Shown: positions 61,283-64,000 of the stretch, piece by piece
Numbering within the stretch: the stretch's first letter is position 1
How the letters are laid out: the number at the start of each line of letters is the position of its first letter
Source of the DNA: Lentisphaeria bacterium
Lineage (GTDB): Bacteria; Verrucomicrobiota; Lentisphaeria; Oligosphaerales; Oligosphaeraceae
Direction: 5' to 3'
NCBI GenBank assembly: GCA_024405215.1
Contig: JAKSPB010000003.1
Location: 43,705-107,704, forward strand
DNA: 64,000 nucleotides
Translations under genes and position numbers: made by a program
Notes under the pieces: generated by a model
The model's database searches: none
Seen by the model: the letters and a program-made list of their open reading frames with translations, nothing else
Told to the model about the DNA's origin: nothing

Positions 61283-62718
61283 TGGCGTTCCTCAAAGGCG
61301 AAGACCGTGAAGACAAGGAGTTCGGCTGCGGGGTTCTTCCAGGCATCGTATGGCAGTCCGGCCTTTTCCGCGCAGAGATAGCCCAGGAACTGTTCTTTAT
61401 CGGGGAGCTGTTCCCAGACCTGCGGCAGGAAGAGGCCGCTATGGCCGTCCATCCGCAGGAGGACGCCATGATGGCCCGGGCGGATTTCTGTGTGGCTGGC
61501 GATGCGCCGCATGGGCGACAGCACAGAGATCTCGACCTTCAGTTCCGGGAGTTCTTCTGTCGTCACCTGGCGGAACCGCGGGTCTTGGAATGCCGCTGCC
61601 TGTGCATATTCCGCCACGGCGCGGTAGAGCGGCAGATGCGCCATCGTGGTGCCGATGCATCCACGGAGCTGTCTGTGCTTATGGAGCGTCACGAAGACTG
61701 CCGCTGGGCGCTTCAGTTCCTCCGTGTCCGGGATGTCCGTGGTGAGTTCCTTTCCCTGGGTGCCGCTGGCGATGACGGAACGCGCCAGTTCCAGTAGCAG
61801 TTTCTGCGAGGTCTCGCTGACACTGAAGGCGTCGTTTTTCGGAGCCGTTGCCGCATTTTCCTTGACGAAGAGCAGGGAACTGTATCCGACTACGCGGCGA
61901 TTGTCTCCGGAGATATCGCCGGAGTTTCCGCGCTTCAGCACCATCGTGCGCGTCGCGCCATTCTGCTTTGCCCAGGCGAGCGCAGTTCCCAGGCCGCCGG
62001 CGGAGCAGATGGGCGTCTCCACGCCGGGCAGTCCTTCCCAGTCGCCGCCATTCTTCCAGCGGCAAAGTCCCTCCAGGTCCATGCGTTCCGCAAAGCTTAC
62101 GGTCATGCGGTCCAGGGCGCGTGAGGTCTCGGCGGGGGGATAGTGGGAAAGATCCGTGCTGGAGAGCACGAAGAGCTTCCGGTCGCCGCGCAAGGAGAAT
62201 AGCAGGGTGGCCAGGCGCTGGCAGTGTTCCGGCGTCACTTCGCCGAAGAGCATGGGGACGAGGCGTATGCCGGGATGCGTCACTTGAAGGAATGGCAACT
62301 GGACTTCCACCGTGTGCTCCATGGCGTGGACACGGTCGTTGCAGAGGATCCGCGGTTCCGCCTGGTGAAGCGCTCGGCACAGCGCGGTGTCCACATAGAT
62401 TTCGCCTAATGGCGTTCGGAAGGCGGTGTAGTTTGGGATTACGCCGATGATTCCCGGCGCCTGGCTGCCGAAGTCGTGCCCGATGATGACCACGGTGTCG
62501 AAATCCACGTTCCGAAGCGCCTTGAAAACGGGTGCCGCGATATCCGCCGAATAGATGTATCCTGCGTGGGGGACGGCGGCCGCGAGGATTTCCCCTGCCG
62601 GCCGTGTCTCCGTGGCGCGCGCCAGGCGCTCTTCGATTTCTTGTCGCAGTTCGGCTGGGTTGCTGCTGTAGAAGGCGCCTGCCACACGGGCGGGACGGAT
62701 GGTCGTTGTGTCGGTCAT
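61279..62718 (-). CDS. AmmeMemoRadiSam protein: Memo-like AmrB fused to AMMECR1-like AmrA
   Basis: The protein has 479 residues from ATG 62718 (62742 is an alternative with less fitting context). Residues about 5-270 are Memo-like: AAAVPHAGYIYSADIA, IIGHDFG and the metal-type His residues (MEHTVEVQLPFLQ, STDLSHYPP). Residues about 300-479 are AMMECR1-like: AVFVTLHKHRQLRGCIGTTM and LKVEISVLSPM. The family co-occurs with a radical SAM enzyme in bacteria and archaea. The biochemical role is undefined. A ATGA overlap couples it to amrS. The AraC regulator gene is 73 bp upstream on the same strand. Confidence 0.88.
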   Translation of the reverse strand: MTDTTTIRPARVAGAFYSSNPAELRQEIEERLARATETRPAGEILAAAVPHAGYIYSADIAAPVFKALRNVDFDTVVIIGHDFGSQAPGIIGVIPNYTAFRTPLGEIYVDTALCRALHQAEPRILCNDRVHAMEHTVEVQLPFLQVTHPGIRLVPMLFGEVTPEHCQRLATLLFSLRGDRKLFVLSSTDLSHYPPAETSRALDRMTVSFAERMDLEGLCRWKNGGDWEGLPGVETPICSAGGLGTALAWAKQNGATRTMVLKRGNSGDISGDNRRVVGYSSLLFVKENAATAPKNDAFSVSETSQKLLLELARSVIASGTQGKELTTDIPDTEELKRPAAVFVTLHKHRQLRGCIGTTMAHLPLYRAVAEYAQAAAFQDPRFRQVTTEELPELKVEISVLSPMRRIASHTEIRPGHHGVLLRMDGHSGLFLPQVWEQLPDKEQFLGYLCAEKAGLPYDAWKNPAAELLVFTVFAFEERQ

Positions 62719-62791
62719 GGAAAAAGCCTCGGAGCTACGCATAGGAGAAGGAAAATGGCAGGTTGGATGTTAGGGGAAAAGCGGGGGTGTG

Positions 62792-63715
62792 TCATCCCCA
62801 AAGTTCTCCCAGGATGTTTTCTTCGGTTTCCGTTCCGGATTCTTCCCGGTATTGTCTGGGGGAGAGGGCGCAGCGTTTCTTGAATTGCTGGCAGAAGTAT
62901 CCGGCATCGCAGAATCCGCAATCGGCGGCGATCTCCTTGATGGACATGGTGGTGTTCCGGAGCCGTTCCTTGGCCTTCGTCAGGCGGAACAGCAGGATGT
63001 ATTCCCGCGGGGCATGGCCGGTGGCCTGTTGGAAGAGGTCGTTGAAGGCCAGGCGGTTCTGTCCCGCAAGCTTCACCAGTTTCTTGCAGGATATGGGAGC
63101 GGAGTAGTGCTGTTCAATGTATTTCATCACATCGGCCAATTTCATCAGCTTCTGACCCTTGTTGCCGGCGTGCTTCCCGAAATATCGGCAGAGGTGCACT
63201 AGAAAACAGTGCAGAAGGGCCCAGAGGACATTGGAGGAGTGCTCGCTTTGCAACGTGTTCTCCTGGTTCATGAATTCCCAGAAGGTCAGGAGTGTCTTCA
63301 GTTCCTCTTCCGAAAGGCGAAGATGGTTCTGGAAGTTGTCATGGCTGCGGAAACAGGGCTCCAGGTTCCGGAAGCAGCAGAGGGCGGGTTCCGTCAGGAT
63401 TTCCGGAAATGCCTGGAAGACAAGGTTGTTGCGCAAGAGAATGCTGTTGACCTTGATCTCCTGGGAGGAGGAATAGGCATGGGCATGGTTCTTGGGAATC
63501 AAGAAAACGTCGCCTTGGCGGATGGGGTAGCTTGCCGTCTCCGTCTTGTAGAAGCCCTCGCCGTTCGCTACGATGGCAATTTCCAGAAAGTCGTAGGCGC
63601 GAAGAAAGGGAGAGCTATCCACGCCGGCGCATTGGACAATGTTGATGGGGCATTCCTTGATGGGGGCGGGGAAGATATCGGAAGTATTCCAGGAATAGGT
63701 CTGTATTTCGTTCAT
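62792..63715 (-). CDS. AraC-family transcriptional regulator
   Basis: The protein has 307 residues. The N-terminal half is a cupin-like sensing domain (FLEIAIVANGEGFYKTE and PIRQGDVFLIPKNHAHAYSS, the barrel signature). The C-terminal 100 residues hold two helix-turn-helix motifs (CKKLVKLAGQNRLAFNDLFQ and MSIKEIAADCGFCDAGYFCQ-like second half). It probably senses a sugar. It lies 73 bp upstream of the Amr operon on the same strand, and its own target is not obvious. Confidence 0.88.
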   Translation of the reverse strand: MNEIQTYSWNTSDIFPAPIKECPINIVQCAGVDSSPFLRAYDFLEIAIVANGEGFYKTETASYPIRQGDVFLIPKNHAHAYSSSQEIKVNSILLRNNLVFQAFPEILTEPALCCFRNLEPCFRSHDNFQNHLRLSEEELKTLLTFWEFMNQENTLQSEHSSNVLWALLHCFLVHLCRYFGKHAGNKGQKLMKLADVMKYIEQHYSAPISCKKLVKLAGQNRLAFNDLFQQATGHAPREYILLFRLTKAKERLRNTTMSIKEIAADCGFCDAGYFCQQFKKRCALSPRQYREESGTETEENILGELWG

Positions 63716-63943
63716 GGAGTTCGTCTTAAGGTGGAGGAGATGTGCTGGAGTTTGTTGAAGCAGGGAAAGGCCTGGATCTGCATGGCTGGGCTCTGAAATC
63801 GCTCCAGGGAAAAATCCGGCTCTTTCCCGACAAAATGTCGGACGAATCAGGAACTTTGCAGCATGTCTCCCGCAACACCTTGGGGAGGTTGTTGTTTTTT
63901 GTTTGGCGAAGGAAGAAAGAAAAATGTCTTTTTATGGCATTTT

Positions 63944-63979
63944 TTCACAGCCGTCCCATAACGATGGCATTGGAAGGCT
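63944..63979 (+). repeat. Family B end copy at the window edge
   Basis: It matches 53487-53522 in 33 of 36 bases and thus is the left end of another family B element that probably continues beyond the window. The remaining gap 63716-63943 has no gene that I can support. Confidence 0.6.
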
Positions 63980-64000
63980 TTTTAAGAGCCTTGCGGAGCA

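Noticed and set aside
1..64000. CRISPR arrays, rRNA or tRNA genes
   Set aside because: I found no regularly spaced repeats of CRISPR type and no cloverleaf with a T-loop consensus. Hairpins at 59966 and 60048 do not fit tRNA.

Overview
This 64 kb window looks like chromosome from an anaerobic Gram-negative bacterium of the PVC group, most likely Lentisphaerota (Victivallis-like). That placement is an inference from gene content. The evidence is a set of secreted LamG/glycoside-hydrolase-like proteins, a DUF4159 protein, a DUF4175-type coiled-coil protein, a type IV pilus motor cluster, desulfoferrodoxin and an AmmeMemoRadiSam operon. I saw no rRNA, tRNA or CRISPR array. Most genes are moderately to highly GC-rich. 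The toxin-antitoxin locus (4.2-5.7 kb), the DUF234-type ATPase (44.2-45.7 kb) and the first partial gene look more AT-rich, as accessory genes often do.

Layout. 0-6 kb: the 3' end of an ABC1/UbiB-like kinase gene, a secreted LamG + GH123/DUF4091-like protein, a HigB-like toxin with an XRE-ImmA/IrrE antitoxin. 5.8-13.7 kb: a ComEC-like channel protein without its usual nuclease domain, then two tandem PilB/GspE ATPases, PilT and PilC, closed by a clear terminator. 13.7-25.5 kb: a membrane metallopeptidase-like protein, an EamA transporter, a degenerate nucleoside-phosphorylase-like protein, a secreted coiled-coil/TPR protein with a secreted metallophosphoesterase, an HTH-EIIA fusion, CoaX, a YhcH-like protein and several unknown secreted or membrane proteins. 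25.5-40.9 kb: mostly housekeeping: uvrC with an orphan adenine methyltransferase, an ABC ATPase, RNase E/G with a very large insertion, fmt, recF, single-chain purL, a TatD-like hydrolase and pgi. 41-52.5 kb: a DUF4175-like protein, a DUF234-type ATPase behind palindromic direct repeats, a secreted beta-helix protein and one 1561-residue reading frame that fuses SbcD to SbcC. 53-64 kb: a small membrane protein, a large secreted glycosidase-like protein with a sugar isomerase, an oxygen-defence set (iron-sulfur flavoprotein, desulfoferrodoxin), a QueD-like protein with an added zinc ribbon, the AmrS and fused AmrB-AmrA genes, and an AraC regulator.

The most unusual layer is non-coding. At least four families of short palindromic or terminal-inverted-repeat elements (about 110-310 bp, no coding capacity) sit between genes. 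Several families recur tens of kilobases apart within this one window, which suggests a genome seeded with MITE-like elements. Among proteins, the SbcD-SbcC fusion, the RNase E/G with an insertion splitting its S1 domain, the QueD-like protein lacking the catalytic cysteine and the PNP-like protein lacking catalytic residues deserve the most attention.
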